From Campanula takesimana (Eukaryota; Streptophyta; Magnoliopsida; Asterales; Campanulaceae), in the NCBI GenBank assembly GCA_026119855.1, contig JAOWBW010000027.1, positions 1,156,623-1,220,622 of the forward strand: a stretch of DNA of 64,000 nt, given 5' to 3'. Position numbers and translations under genes: made by a program. How positions within the stretch are numbered: the first letter of the stretch is position 1; each line of letters begins with the position of its first letter. Of the stretch, positions 10,874-21,964 are shown in pieces. Under the pieces are notes generated by a model. It was given only the letters and a program-made list of their open reading frames with translations. It ran no database searches and had not been told where the DNA came from.

Positions 10874-11228
10874 ATCAATGTAGCCAATGATATAGATATC
10901 CTGAAGACCTTCAAAGATATATCCAACAACTCTTTGCTAACATTATTTTTTTGTGTATGCTTAATTTTTATGTTATGCTCTTATAATATATCTGTTGCTC
11001 TTCATGCTAACTTTGTTTTGCAGATTATTATTTCTCAGCTGATCATTGCTATCAGCAGTCCATTTTCTTTTTCTCTATCTATTTTATTGTATTGATATTT
11101 CTGAGACATCTAGTGTGTGACTTGGCTTAGAGAATGATAATAAGTAGACATTCCTTATACATTCTTTTACTAAGCTAAGATAGATGTTCTTGGATAGGGT
11201 GATTGGACTTAAGCAATTAGGAGAAGAT
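10874..11228 (+). other. 3' untranslated region and polypurine tract of outer SIRE-like element
   Basis: AT-rich, non-coding. It ends in the purine stretch AGGAGAAGAT directly before TGTTG of the LTR, comparable to the AGGGGGAGAT before the SIRE 3' LTR at 36968. Confidence 0.65.
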
Positions 11229-11420
11229 TGTTGTTCAAATATATGTATAGGACATAGAATTGCTTAATCCCAATCATGTTTGACACTTAGGATCCCCCAA
11301 TTTTATTAGAACCTTTGTAAGGTACCTTTAGGATTCTTTGTGACCAGCACAGGTGTATAACAAACTTTTCAATCAAGGCAAACCAGCTAGAGGAAGCAAA
11401 TCAGCAGACCAGCATTCAAG

Positions 11421-11458
11421 TTACCGATCAACTTACTACTCAAGTTGCCGATCGGCAA
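11421..11458 (+). promoter_or_regulatory. CCGATCGG-type palindrome pair in outer SIRE-like LTR
   Basis: A half-degenerate copy, TTACCGATCAAC, and a perfect 14-bp palindrome, TTGCCGATCGGCAA, with centres 11427.5 and 11451.5, 24 bp apart. The pair lies about 350 bp upstream of the TATA box. TGCCGAT also recurs in the accessory ORF (about 91, 162, 524, 10057, 10404). Confidence 0.5.
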
Positions 11459-11805
11459 AGACAGTCTGTACTGGTCGTCATGTTACATCGCTCTACTTTA
11501 AAGTCAACCTTACTGATTGTCTTTGTCCTTTCGTACTGTCTTATCTGAAAGTAGTTTATCTGCTCTGTTATGATTACTGCGCCGTCTGACATATAGCTAT
11601 TTTTAGCTCTACTGTCTCTACTTGCTTTTTGCAGGTAACCGCTTGAAACAAAAGGGTCTTTACCCATCAGACTTTTCAAGACATGCGTGTACTCCATATC
11701 TTCGCCATTAATGCTGAAGATGCCGCATTTAATGCTCCTTAACTACCCAGCTAAAATTTCAAATTGCAAGCCTTCTTCATCAAGACTCAAGTCATTAACT
11801 CCTCT

Positions 11806-11813
11806 TATAAATA
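11806..11813 (+). promoter_or_regulatory. TATA box of outer SIRE-like LTR
   Basis: TATAAATA inside CTCTTATAAATAGAGG, the clearest TATA box of this LTR. Confidence 0.65.
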
Positions 11814-12586
11814 GAGGAATTAGAGCATTGAAGAGATGTGGTGATTTTAGTGAATTGAAGAGAGTTGATTGTTTAGAGCATTCATTGAAGCTCAAACATT
11901 CTGTCCAGATAATCATTAGATCATTTATTAGGACATACACTTGTGCACAAACTCATCAATATTGTAAGTATTCCCAAACTAGATTATTCTAAGGAATACG
12001 TTGTTTGAGTTACTCACACACCCACCTGAGTGAGATAAGTTCTTTTAGACTTTCCGCTCAAAAACACTTGGTCAGATTTGTATTACGATCCATTAGTGAT
12101 CTCTAGAGTTTAGTCTTTGTATCCGGCAAAGCCGTTCTTGTAATAGACTAGGGATATCTAATAGTGCTCTTAACCCAAATCCAAGTTCTGACCAAACTTG
12201 GTAGAGGACGTAGCAGTATTTACACTGTGAACCTCTCCAAATCTTTGTGTTCTCTGTTGCTTACTTTGTCCCTGCCGGTTAGAACTCTATCACCGGCAGA
12301 TCGTACTTGTTCTTACTGATTCATTGTAATTTCTACTTACCAATCTCTTGAAAATGCATTGAACTTTGTAAATCACTTTGTGTTTAAACAAAGCACTCAA
12401 AACCATTTCATACTGATTTTGTGTGAGTTAAACTAAGTCATATCTTCTCCGCTGCGCATACTGAAAATAGTTTGAAAACTGATAAGTGACTTTGCATTTA
12501 TAAAGTGTTTTCATCAAAAAAAGTTTTAATTAGGCAATTTACCCCCCCCCCTCTCTAGCCTATTTTCCTACCAATTGGGCCTAACA

Positions 12587-13171
12587 AAACTAACCCAAGG
12601 TAAGGGATTACGTTCTTTAGACTTTTGGGTTCAATTCTTTAAGTTAGGATTTCCATGTTTTAAAAGTATATGGGATACCACGTGGCAGGTAGTGTTTTTA
12701 AAATGATCCCTCATATGATCGTTCTTTAATGAATCTTACCCTTGATGTATATCTTGTTCAAGGTGTATCTAAGTTTTGAAATTTGCTTAATGTGTTCTTG
12801 TACTATGGGACACCTCGTATGTAAATAGCTATGTCTAAATGAAACGGATGTAGTTAAATGGTCTGATTCAAAAGGACATAATTGAAATTAACCTTGTCTG
12901 ATTGAAAAGGACTTGGGCTTTATTACTACTCTAAAAGTAGTGTTGATTATCATGATATATCAGGTATGGCGTAAGGAAGCACCCTGAAAAGGTAAGTTTA
13001 TTATGTTAAGAACACCCTGAAAAGGTGTGAGTAAAGTGACTTTGGGAATTGACGGATTTCTTGAAGATGAATCCTTGATTGTTTCTGGTTCTTGTGATAG
13101 TACCACAATTTCTCTTTAAATATTTGTAACTGTATTTTGAAAGTATTGCAGTTAGATTTATTGATGATTAG
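12587..13171 (+). repeat. Chromovirus 5' LTR, first visible piece
   Basis: Aligns by eye with 22824-23410 of the solo LTR and with 61735-62270 of the 3' LTR. It contains hairpins ACTACT-CTAAA-AGTAGT (12925-12941) and ACACC-CTGAAAA-GGTGT (13012-13028). It ends in ATTAG, the left TSD of the Tat element. Confidence 0.85.
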
Positions 13172-14434
13172 TGTAGATACCCCGCTTTGGATCTCTCACC
13201 CCGATTGCATACATAGTATTTTTATTTAACTTGTTTTTGTTAATTTATGTTACTTCTGTTAAGTTCCTAACTGATTCCGTTAGTTTTGGACTAAACTGCA
13301 TAACAGAGTTAACTTTTAGAGTCATTTCTGTCATTCTGTCTTTTCCACCCGCAGGCGCTTCCGACAATGTTTGTGGGCTGCGCGCGCGTCTCGCCCCTAA
13401 AGCGGGACTCGCGCGCCTCCCATTATGGCAGTAACGGATTGCACCTTATTTCCCTCCCTTTTCTTATTTACAACATCTCTTCTTGATCACAAAAGAGCCT
13501 CTTTTTACCTCCACATTCATCCCCCCTAGTTTTATAACCTCCAATCCCATTATTCTAGCCATTTCTTAAAAACAAAATATTTCTTTTTATTATTATTTGA
13601 TTTTCTTTTATTTATTTCATTTATTATTTTATTTATCTTATTTTCTATTGGTCAATTCCATCTCACATGGATTGATCATTTTCCCTCCAACCTTTCCCTC
13701 TCTTTTCTACCTATAGAAACCTCTCATTTCTACCTTAGAAAAGGACCTCAATTTTTAGACCTTGAACACTTTCTCGTTACACAAACTCTACACAAATTCT
13801 CCCAATAAGAGTTTTAACAACAAAACTCTACACAAAGTTCTACACAACTATTTCTCTACGACAACACCACTTTCAAGTCAAGGTTTCAAGTTCTCTTTTC
13901 TAAAGGTACAACTTTTCTCTTTCTCTTTTATTTATGTCTTACTAGTATGTAATCTCCATAAAAGGAATACAACCAAAAGGCCACTTCACTATTGAAGTTT
14001 GGTCAAGGTTACATTCCAACATTCCAAACACTAATTAAATTCCATTTCATTTCTTATATAATTGTTTAGCATATTCAACATGTAATCTTTTAGCATAAAT
14101 TAATTAATAAAATCATTCTTTTTATTTCCCCTTTTCTTCTCATCTCAATTGTTAGCACATTTTTTATATCAATAAATTGAAGGACATTAGCACTAGAACA
14201 CCAAAGTAGCAAGACCCGCGTAAGCGGGGCGGAGTGGGTGTTTAAGTACTTCCCACTCCGTCACCTAACCCCTGAACCCTTTCTCTCTCGAATCTCTGGT
14301 TTTCGTACGAAAATTGGCTTTTCTTAGGTTTTCTCGCGTTCCTCTAAAACGTGGGTGGCGACTCTTAAAATCAATTAGACATCCTAGGTAATTCACGCGC
14401 TCTAGCCAAGACGTGGTCCCCCGGGGTATCTACA
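13172..14434 (+). repeat. Tat-1 5' LTR
   Basis: Starts TGTAGATACC and ends TATCTACA. It contains a GCGCGC pair at 13380-13420, a TATA-like TATAGAAA near 13712, and a hairpin GGAGTGGG...CCCACTCC at 14231-14259. TGGCGACTC at about 14355, some 80 bp before the LTR end, repeats the first nine bases of the primer site. Confidence 0.92.
13380..13420 (+). promoter_or_regulatory. Tat-1 LTR GCGCGC pair, 29 bp
   Basis: Two GC alternations with aligned centres 13383.5 and 13412.5. They also form an imperfect inverted repeat, GCGCGCGTCTCGC and GCGGGACTCGCGC. The pair is repeated in the 3' LTR (20871.5 and 20900.5) at the same 29-bp spacing. Confidence 0.65.
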
Positions 14435-14435
14435 G

Positions 14436-14452
14436 TGGCGACTCTGCTGGGG
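14436..14452 (+). other. Tat-1 primer-binding site
   Basis: TGGCGACTCTGCTGGGG, one base after the LTR end. Sites of this sequence are common in Ogre/Tat elements and are not the initiator-Met type; from memory the primer is an arginine tRNA, which I cannot verify here. Confidence 0.75.
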
Positions 14453-15665
14453 ATATAGAGGGTGAAACTTGCATTTTCTGCTTTTGGTGTTCTAATTTCT
14501 GTTTTCTGGGCATTCTGGTAAAAAGGGTGGGAAGCGCGCGCTTCTGGCCTTCTTGAACTAAAGCGCGCGCGTCCGACCCCTTCTACCATAATCGCCCGCC
14601 TCTCATCTCGTCCTTCAATTCCATGTTTCTGTGCTAACAATGTCTGCAGGGGAAAAGTTTTATAATTTAGGGTCAAGGCAATCCCTTGAACCCAGTGATT
14701 TGCAGGTACTGCCCAGAAGCGGGCGCCTCTGCCCTCTAGTGCCTAAGGCGTGCGCCTCCCATCCTCAAAGCCCAAAGCGCGCGCGTCTGGGAAATTTTCC
14801 AGAACAGAAACAGTGAATAGAATGGACAGTCTTGACATTGTGTGGGCACCGGGCCTGCACAAAACCATCTTTTTATTCTCTGTTTTATTTTATCGGTCAC
14901 ACGGGTGATTCGAAAGTTGTAAATTATGTGCTTATTTGCTTTTATTTCTTTTTTCTTTTGAAAAAAAAAATATTTTGTCACTTGTTAGACCTCACACTAC
15001 ATGCACATTACTCCTATCAACTGCTCACTATCGAGTCGCACAAGTCCAACCCCAAACCCGTCGAGGCCCGTCCTAGGAAGTTTCAAGCTCCACTCGACCT
15101 TGACTCTTCTGAAGCGGTAAACCTCAGCCCGTGGCGTAGTTCATGACTACATGTCGGGGGTGACCTTTAAGCCTCTCATTAGCCGAGCACAAACCACACA
15201 ATTCTAGTTAAGGTCCAACACTCCGTGACTCAAGTCGGCTTCCATGTGCCGAGATTTCCCTAAACTAATGTCTTCAAATCATACATGCCACTCGTTGTTT
15301 TGGACGAAATAAAACTCCGTCCCCAAGTGGTTATTATGGACGAAAATAAAAATCCATCCCCGCATGTATGCTTTACTACATTAATTTAGTTTAATCCCGA
15401 CACATGTAGGATTCACAAGCTTGGTGGAATCCGATGAGTATATGGGACCGCGAGATGGTCTATATACTAGTGTGACGATTCCACTATTTCCTAGAGACTC
15501 CAAAAAGGACCACGTCCTTCCGACTTTTGTAAATAATAATAAAAAAAAGAGTCATTTTTCTTATGTGATTGAGTCTTTTTTCCTTTGTTTGTGGGTGAAT
15601 TTATTTTACTCAAAAGGTATTTGTGGGGCCAACCTAAGATCAACCGTGTTCTCTCAATAGGTCCA
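14453..15665 (+). other. Tat-1 leader with five GCGCGC sites
   Basis: Non-coding leader. GC-rich palindromic sites are centred at 14537.5 and 14566.5 (pair) and at 14722.5, 14751.5 and 14780.5 (triplet), always 29 bp apart. The rest is ordinary AT-rich sequence with several short uninformative ORFs. Confidence 0.7.
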
Positions 15666-16247
15666 ATGGCTTCCAACAGCAACAACAACAAGGGTGAGAA
15701 CATCTCCGTGTCCAACGAAAGGCTCTTCAACATAATAAGAGCCATGGGGGAACAAATAGATAGACTTGTCGAGGATGCCCGCCGCAAGGATGATTTGTGG
15801 CAAGACCGTCTTGATCTCGAGAGGAAAATTCACAAGGAAGAAGTGTCCGAACTTAAGGCTCGTTTACAAGAGCTCACCGACAGCAAGGCAAAGGTCCACG
15901 GTAAAGCACGCCCAAGTGGCTCACCCCTCAAAAGTCATAAAGGTGCCACCAACGACTGTGTCTATACCCCTCTCAATGGCATGACCATCACCGAAGCCTA
16001 CGAAGCTCTCAAAACCAAGGAACAAGTTTCTCCTCTCCAAGGGTACAAGCAACCACAACCGTTACGTCGCAACCATGGCCACCACAAGTGGTGTGACTAT
16101 CACCAATGCAGCGGTCATCTCACCGAGGATTGCTTCTCCCTCCGCGACATCATCCAAGATTCGATTGACAATAGTGAATTTACCGTGGGTGAAGAACAAC
16201 AGTTAGAGAGTGAGAACATGCAAGAACTCATCAAGGAAGGGGCTTAG
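15666..16247 (+). CDS. Tat-1 gag-like protein, shortened
   Basis: 193 residues from the ATG at 15666; the frame is open further upstream but this ATG opens a plausible N-terminus. A coiled-coil-like region rich in Arg, Glu and Leu spans about residues 15-75. Near 130-165 is a Cys/His group (WCDYHQCSGHLTEDC) like the zinc-knuckle region of Ogre/Tat gag, followed by LRDIIQDSID. The capsid core expected between them is missing, so it is an internally deleted gag. With no pol in the element it can at most supply an RNA-binding or assembly protein. It is intact over its length, which fits recent mobilisation. Confidence 0.65.
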   Translation: MASNSNNNKGENISVSNERLFNIIRAMGEQIDRLVEDARRKDDLWQDRLDLERKIHKEEVSELKARLQELTDSKAKVHGKARPSGSPLKSHKGATNDCVYTPLNGMTITEAYEALKTKEQVSPLQGYKQPQPLRRNHGHHKWCDYHQCSGHLTEDCFSLRDIIQDSIDNSEFTVGEEQQLESENMQELIKEGA

Positions 16248-19200
16248 ATTTGAAATAGGGTCTCAACAAGAGATCATGCCGCAAGGAAGGCTACAACGAC
16301 AATGGGGACTACAGCAACAATCTCCGTTTCTCTTTCTCTACCTAGAAATAGGATTAAAAAAAAAAAAAAAAGATTCAAAAGTCCTCTTAAGTGTGCATCA
16401 ATGTTTTCTCTCGTCCTATGTTAAATGTTCGAGTCCATTGAGTCATCAAATAAAAGTCGTTCTTATCCTCATACACTCTTCCAAGTTGTTCAATTAATTT
16501 TTGGAAAAATGATGAAAAAATATCTAAACAAGTTTTGGAATGAAGGCCATCGCTTGAACGCCTAGGGGCTAAACATCAACGACGGCATCAACAACGAAGA
16601 CATCAACAACGATAAAATCAAGACAAAGAAAGGTGGAGCAACGATCATGAAGCAAAGTTTTCAAAAGGGGATAAAAAAAAAGGCTCGCTAGGTTGAAATC
16701 CTCAAATCAACCTAGGCAAAAGTTAGAGCACAAAAAAAAAAAAAAAAAAAAAAAAAAAACCCTCAATCAAAGAAGTACAAGATCAACATTGACAACAATC
16801 ACGACGAAGCAACAACCATCAACAAAAGGGGAATCCACAAGAACTACGGTGACCTGAGCCTCTACACTGGAGGAACGTAGGCAACCTTCGGGTCCGGTCT
16901 CATGCAAGAAAGAAGATATGTTTAGCCCTAGCGCGTTATGGTGATTGGCCTTCATCTCGAACTTGTCAAGACATCTTTGTACGATTCATTTGCCAATGAA
17001 TTAATCACCAAAAGATTGAACAACTTTCCTAGATTTGGAATCACTTTCCATTCCTTGTCGAGTCTAGGGCTTCTATTCTTTCTGCATACTCCCAATTTCT
17101 TGCAATCAAATTGGGGCTTTCCTTTTCTTCTCTCTTAATGACTTACTTGCCTTCGTGAGTCATTCAACAAATATATACAAAGTCAATACTAGGGGCTACT
17201 TCCATAGCCAAGTCAATGTCACTCATCTTTAGTGACAAGAGGTCTTCACCGCAAAATCACATGTTTTATCTCCTCAACTAGAGTCAATGCACACTTCTTC
17301 ATTAATCGAGTCAAAATGAAGACGCAAAAGAGATGCCCGCTAGATTGAAAACCCGAAAGGGCGGTCTAGGCAAAAAACAGGGTGCGTCATAAAAAAATGA
17401 GAGAGTGAGAGAGAGAAGGGAAAGAGAAATGGAGATCTACGGCCTCCAAGGAAGACAACTGCACAAGCTCTACATTGGATCTCCTCAACAAATCAATTCC
17501 TCACCGAGTCAACTTTGGGATTGCAAAAGGCTCGACAAGATATGGCACCATCAAAGGTTGTCTTGGGTTATCGGCATCATTCTCCAGCAGTGTGCATTTT
17601 TTGGTTCATGAAAAGAAGGCACATAGTAACCAAGACCCATCTGAGAACGAGCCCATCATAAAAGGGCACGAGGTTGCACAAATAATCCCTAGCTAGTCAA
17701 TTGGCTTGGGCAGCAAATAGCAACAACATGTGTATTAGTTTTCAAAGCTTCTTCAAGTATGTTCTTCTCAAGTTCGCCGAAAGGCTCCCGAGAAATGGAG
17801 TAGCTCTTGCCATGTCCTCTCATGTTTGTTCCCTCGCACGAGGATGAGTCACTCTTGCTTTGCTCAACAAATGATAACGCCCTGGGGGCTATGTGACTCA
17901 AGAACAAGGGCTTCTTTTGCCTCATTTGACAATCAATAATCCCTAGGGGCTATGCTTGAGAAAGATGTGTGAGACTATCCACAAAGTCTCTCAAAAGGGA
18001 TATCAAAAATCCCTCTTGTCATGTGTGCCCGTGCTCGTTCCCCCAATCAAGGATGGACCTTTCTCGCAATCAATGATGGCACTCTAGGGGCTACGGTCAA
18101 GTCTTAAAGGCTCCCTCAGCAAGAAGCAATTCACTTCAATGTCCCCAGCAACATTTGAAGCTCTATACCGAAAGGTCTCAAGGGGCTTCGCAATCTAAAA
18201 TCTTTTGGGCTACGGCATTACAGTGATACAAGCAAAGGGAAATATTGGGGCTTCGTAATTAACAAGCTTTTGGGCAGTGGTACCCGAGCAATGCAATTTG
18301 GGAGTAGTCTTATGGCTCCATGAAAGGGATCAAACTTCAATGGTCCCTCAACACTTCCAGTCAAAAGGCCTTTTGGTTTTAAATGAAGGCTCCGATGATA
18401 TGAATGGATTTGATGATTCTTGTTAGAACTCACAGCGAGATTCTGAAGGAAGTCTTAGAGAAAAGGAAAAAGATTCAATATGCTAGACTCACCCGGCTGA
18501 GTTATAGCGGGCAATGCCAATATGTTAACTCTATAAGCAGAGTTACGGCCAATCCCAATGTTTCTGCAATACAGCACCCCCTTCTCCAAGATCAAAAGCA
18601 CAGGCTGTATCCGAAGATCCGCCGTCGGCTCAACTCAAGAAGACTCGAGCAAACATACCATTCGAGACTTTATCACACCAAGACCTTATCATCTGCAACA
18701 ACATCACCATATCCCATGAGACGTCTCCCGAAGACCGTACTACATTTTCAACATGGACCTTCCGCCATTTGGGTATCAACCACAAAAAGGGCCATCCATC
18801 TCCAAGCAAGAGAAAGAAGGAGATCGCTTTCAAGAGTTCTTCCCAATAGCTCCATCCGCTCCCAACATAATGCTAAGCCGATTTGAGGCTTCACACCGAA
18901 AGGTCTCCACATCCCGCCATCTACAAACTTGATAAGCCCATGACATTTGGGGCTTAGCAACCTCTCAAAGGTTTGTATCAATGATCTTCTCTTGGGGCTT
19001 GCCCACGTCGACAACAAAAGACAGTCTATTTGAATGGGCTAAGAGTTGATTCATCTTGGGGCTTCATAAGCCACTCAAAGTTCAGCATTCGAGGGGCTTT
19101 ACAATCAACAACCCCTTATCTCGGCATCGAAAGTCTTTTGAAACCCCATAACTGACACATATTTTGGGGCTAGACATCACTTTCGTTGGACACCACGGCA

Positions 19201-20088
19201 ACGATGACAGAATTCAAAGCGAGGCAATCCGGACTTCGACCGAACATGACTTGATCTTGGGTTGGCTTTACAAACACACAATGGTTAAAATGGTTCACCC
19301 ACGAACTAAAAAAAAAAATCTTTTTCTCACATGTGTGCATATTCTTTCCTTTCTAAAAAAAAAAGATTTTTCTTTTTCTCCTTCTATGTGCAAAAGTATG
19401 TACTTTACTTTGCTTTGCTCCTAGCTTCTCCTCCAGCATTCTCCATCATCCTTGAACTACGCTGGTCTGATTCCCTCCAAGGGATACGTAGGCAGCCTTT
19501 TGGCACGACCAACCAACCATCCATCCAGAATACCATCCCGCCGACACTCCTTCAAAGGCAAGAACAATTCATCACCATCAACATCATCATTCTCCATCCA
19601 AAGCATGGACATTCTTCATCAAAAGCATCAACATCCTTCAACAATCCATCTCCAATCAAGCGGCAATGGTAAGTGAAGGTATGAATACATCCGAGGCTTT
19701 CCTCAAATCACACTGCACACAAAATCACTTTCTCCATTCTTACAAAAACTCTCTCTCATGCAAAACTGCTTTCAAGTCACATTGCACCACGAGCACAATT
19801 TCTCTCTTCATTTCACACTTCATGCATCTTCTTGCACAAACACATATGCCTGCCAAGCACACACATAACAGGTACCACCATGAAGTCAACAGCATCCGCT
19901 ACTCAAGGCACTTCATCCCCAGCAGAAAATGGTCCACAGTCAACTACGCCTGCATCCCACAGAGTCAAACAATTACAGTTCAATGACAACAACTCGGTCC
20001 ATGGTGAGCCGCAAAATCACCACCTTTCCATCAAGCAACACAACAATATCACATATAGGCAGACAGAGCCTCGGTTCCCACCATCCGC
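16248..20088 (+). other. Tat-1 long non-coding 3' region
   Basis: I find no protein I recognise. It has A-rich tracts at about 16355-16370 and 16731-16759, and repeated GGGGCT(T/A)CG phrases from 17880 to 19150. Two copies of a structured block with CTAG...CTAGGCAAAA ends lie at 16688-16715 and 17340-17369. Two copies of a GAACTACG...ACGTAGGCA block lie at 16841-16891 and 19454-19501. An ORF of 160 residues at 18404 has no family resemblance that I can see. Confidence 0.6.
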
Positions 20089-20489
20089 AAATGGATCCCG
20101 CATCAGCAAACGGATCTCGCATCAGCAAATAGATCCCGCATTCAGCAAACAGATCCCGCATCAGCAAACGGATCCCGCTTTAGTAAACGGATCCCAGATT
20201 CAGCAAACGGATCCCGCATCAGCAAACGGATCCCGCATCAGCAAACGGATCCCGCATCAGCAAACGGATCCTCGCTTCAGCAAACGGATCCCGTATTCAG
20301 CAAACGGATCCCGCTTCAGCAAACGGATCCCGTATTCAGCAAACGGATCCAGCAATCAGCAAATGGATCCCGCACCAGCAAACGGATCCCGCCTCAGCAA
20401 ACGGATCCTGCATCAGCAAACGGATCCCGCCTCAGCAAATGGATCTCGCTTCAGCAAACGGATCCCGCTTCAACAAAACGGATCCCGCC
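20089..20489 (+). repeat. Tat-1 satellite, about 21 copies of a 19-20-bp unit
   Basis: Tandem units of the form AACGGATCCCGCATCAGCA, alternating between 19 and 20 bp, about 21 copies in 401 bp. GGATCC therefore recurs about every two helical turns. Tandem repeats between coding region and 3' LTR are well known in Tat/Ogre elements and can seed genomic satellites. Confidence 0.9.
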
Positions 20490-20659
20490 ATATCCTTTCT
20501 ATATCAATAAATCCGCTCACACAGGGAGCGCACCCCTATCCTTTGCAAATTTCAAATTCATGTTTTATCGAGTCTTTGTTTTCTCTTGTCGATGTCCTCG
20601 GTGGTTGTCTTTCTTTCGTCGACGCATTTTGCTTTACAATCCACGTCGCCGAGGGGCTC

Positions 20660-21922
20660 TGTAGACACCCCGCTTTAGACCTCTCACCCCGATTGCATAC
20701 ATAGTATTTTTATTTAACTTGTTTTTGTTAATTTCTGTTACTTCCGTTAAGTTCCTAACTGATTCCGTTAGTTTTGGACTAAACTGCATAACAGAGTTAA
20801 CTTTTAGAGTCATTTCTGTCATTCTGTCTTTTCCACCCGCAGGCGCATCCGACACTGTTTGTGGGCTGCGCGCGCGTCTCGCCCCTAAAGCGGGACTCGC
20901 GCGCCTCCCATTATGGCAGTAACGGATTGCACCTTATTTCCCTCCCTTTTCTTATTTACAACATCTCTTCTTGATCACAAAAGAGCCTCTTTTTACCTCC
21001 ACATTCATCCCCCCTAGTTTTATAACCTCCAATCCCATTATTCTAGCCATTTCTTAAAAACAAAATATTTCTTTTTATTATTATTTGATTTTCTTTTATT
21101 TATTTCATTTATTATTTTATTTATCTTATTTTCTATTGGTCAATTCCATCTCACATGAATTTATCATTTTCCCTCCAACCTTTCCCTCTCTTTTCTACCT
21201 ATAAAAACGTCTCATTTCTACCTTAGAAAAGGACCTCAATTTTTAGACCTTGAACACTTTCTCTTTACACAAACTCTACACAAATTCTCCCAACAAGAGT
21301 TTTAACAACAAAACTCTACACAAAGTTCTACACAACCATTTCTCTACAACAACACCACTTTCAAGTCAAGGTTTCAAGTTCTCTTTTCTAAAGGTACAAC
21401 TTTTCTCTTTCTCTTTTATTTATGTCTTACTAGTATGTAATCTCCATAAAAGGAATACAACCAAAAGGCCACTTCACTATTGAAGTTTGGTCAAGGTTAC
21501 ATTCCAACATTCCAAACACTAATTAAATTCCATTTCATTTCTTATATAATTGTTTAGCATATTCAACATGTAATCTTTTAGCATAAATTAATTAATAAAA
21601 TCATTCTTTTTATTTCCCCTTTTCTTCTCATCTCAATTGTTAGCACATTTTTTATATCAATAAATTGAAGGACATTAGCACTAGAACACCAAAGTAGCAA
21701 GACCCGCGTAAGCGGGGCGGAGTGGGTGTTTAAGTACTTCCCACTCCGTCACCTAACCCCCGAACCCTTTCTCTCCCGAATCTCTGGTTTTCGTACAAAA
21801 ATTGGATTTTCTTAGGTTTTCTCGCGTTCCTCTAAAATGTGGGTGGCGACTCTTAAAATCAATTAGACATCCTAGGTAATTCACGCGCTCTAGCTAAGCC
21901 GTGGTCCCCCGGGGTATCTACA
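20660..21922 (+). repeat. Tat-1 3' LTR
   Basis: 1263 bp, same length as the 5' LTR with scattered substitutions. It is preceded by GCCGAGGGGCTC, the likely polypurine region. Its TATA box is TATAAAAA at 21200-21207, better than the 5' copy. Confidence 0.92.
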
Positions 21923-21964
21923 ATTAGTCTTTCATTGAAAGTAATTGTTTGGCTCCGTTCTTTC
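21923..21964 (+). repeat. Chromovirus 5' LTR, second piece
   Basis: A 42-bp fragment between two inserts. It begins with the right ATTAG TSD of Tat-1, contains CTTTC-ATT-GAAAG, and ends with CTTTC, the left TSD of the solo LTR. Confidence 0.85.

Larger units (their letters stand above)
11229..12586 (+). repeat. 3' LTR of outer SIRE-like Copia element
   Basis: 1358 bp starting TGTTG and ending CTAACA. The end has the layout of the SIRE LTR at 29561: a run of about ten C at 12542-12551, CTCTCTAGCC, then a short tail. A TATA box is at 11806-11813. The following bases, AAACT, are the presumed right TSD; the left copy is outside the window. The element inserted into the chromovirus LTR, which resumes at 12587. 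Confidence 0.75.
13172..21922 (+). mobile_element. Non-autonomous Tat-type element (Tat-1)
   Basis: Two LTRs of exactly 1263 bp, TGTAGA...CTACA, with an exact ATTAG TSD (13167-13171 and 21923-21927). The primer site is not Met-tRNA-like but TGGCGACTCTGCTGGGG, typical of Ogre/Tat elements. Inside are a short gag-like ORF, no protease, RT, RNase H or integrase that I can recognise, a long non-coding 3' region and a 19-20-bp satellite. Copying must depend on enzymes in trans, as for other large non-autonomous LTR elements. Confidence 0.88.

Noticed and set aside
18404..19017. ORFs of 160 and 89 residues in Tat-1 as real proteins
   Set aside because: Overlapping on opposite strands, with no recognisable domain and in the hypervariable 3' region.
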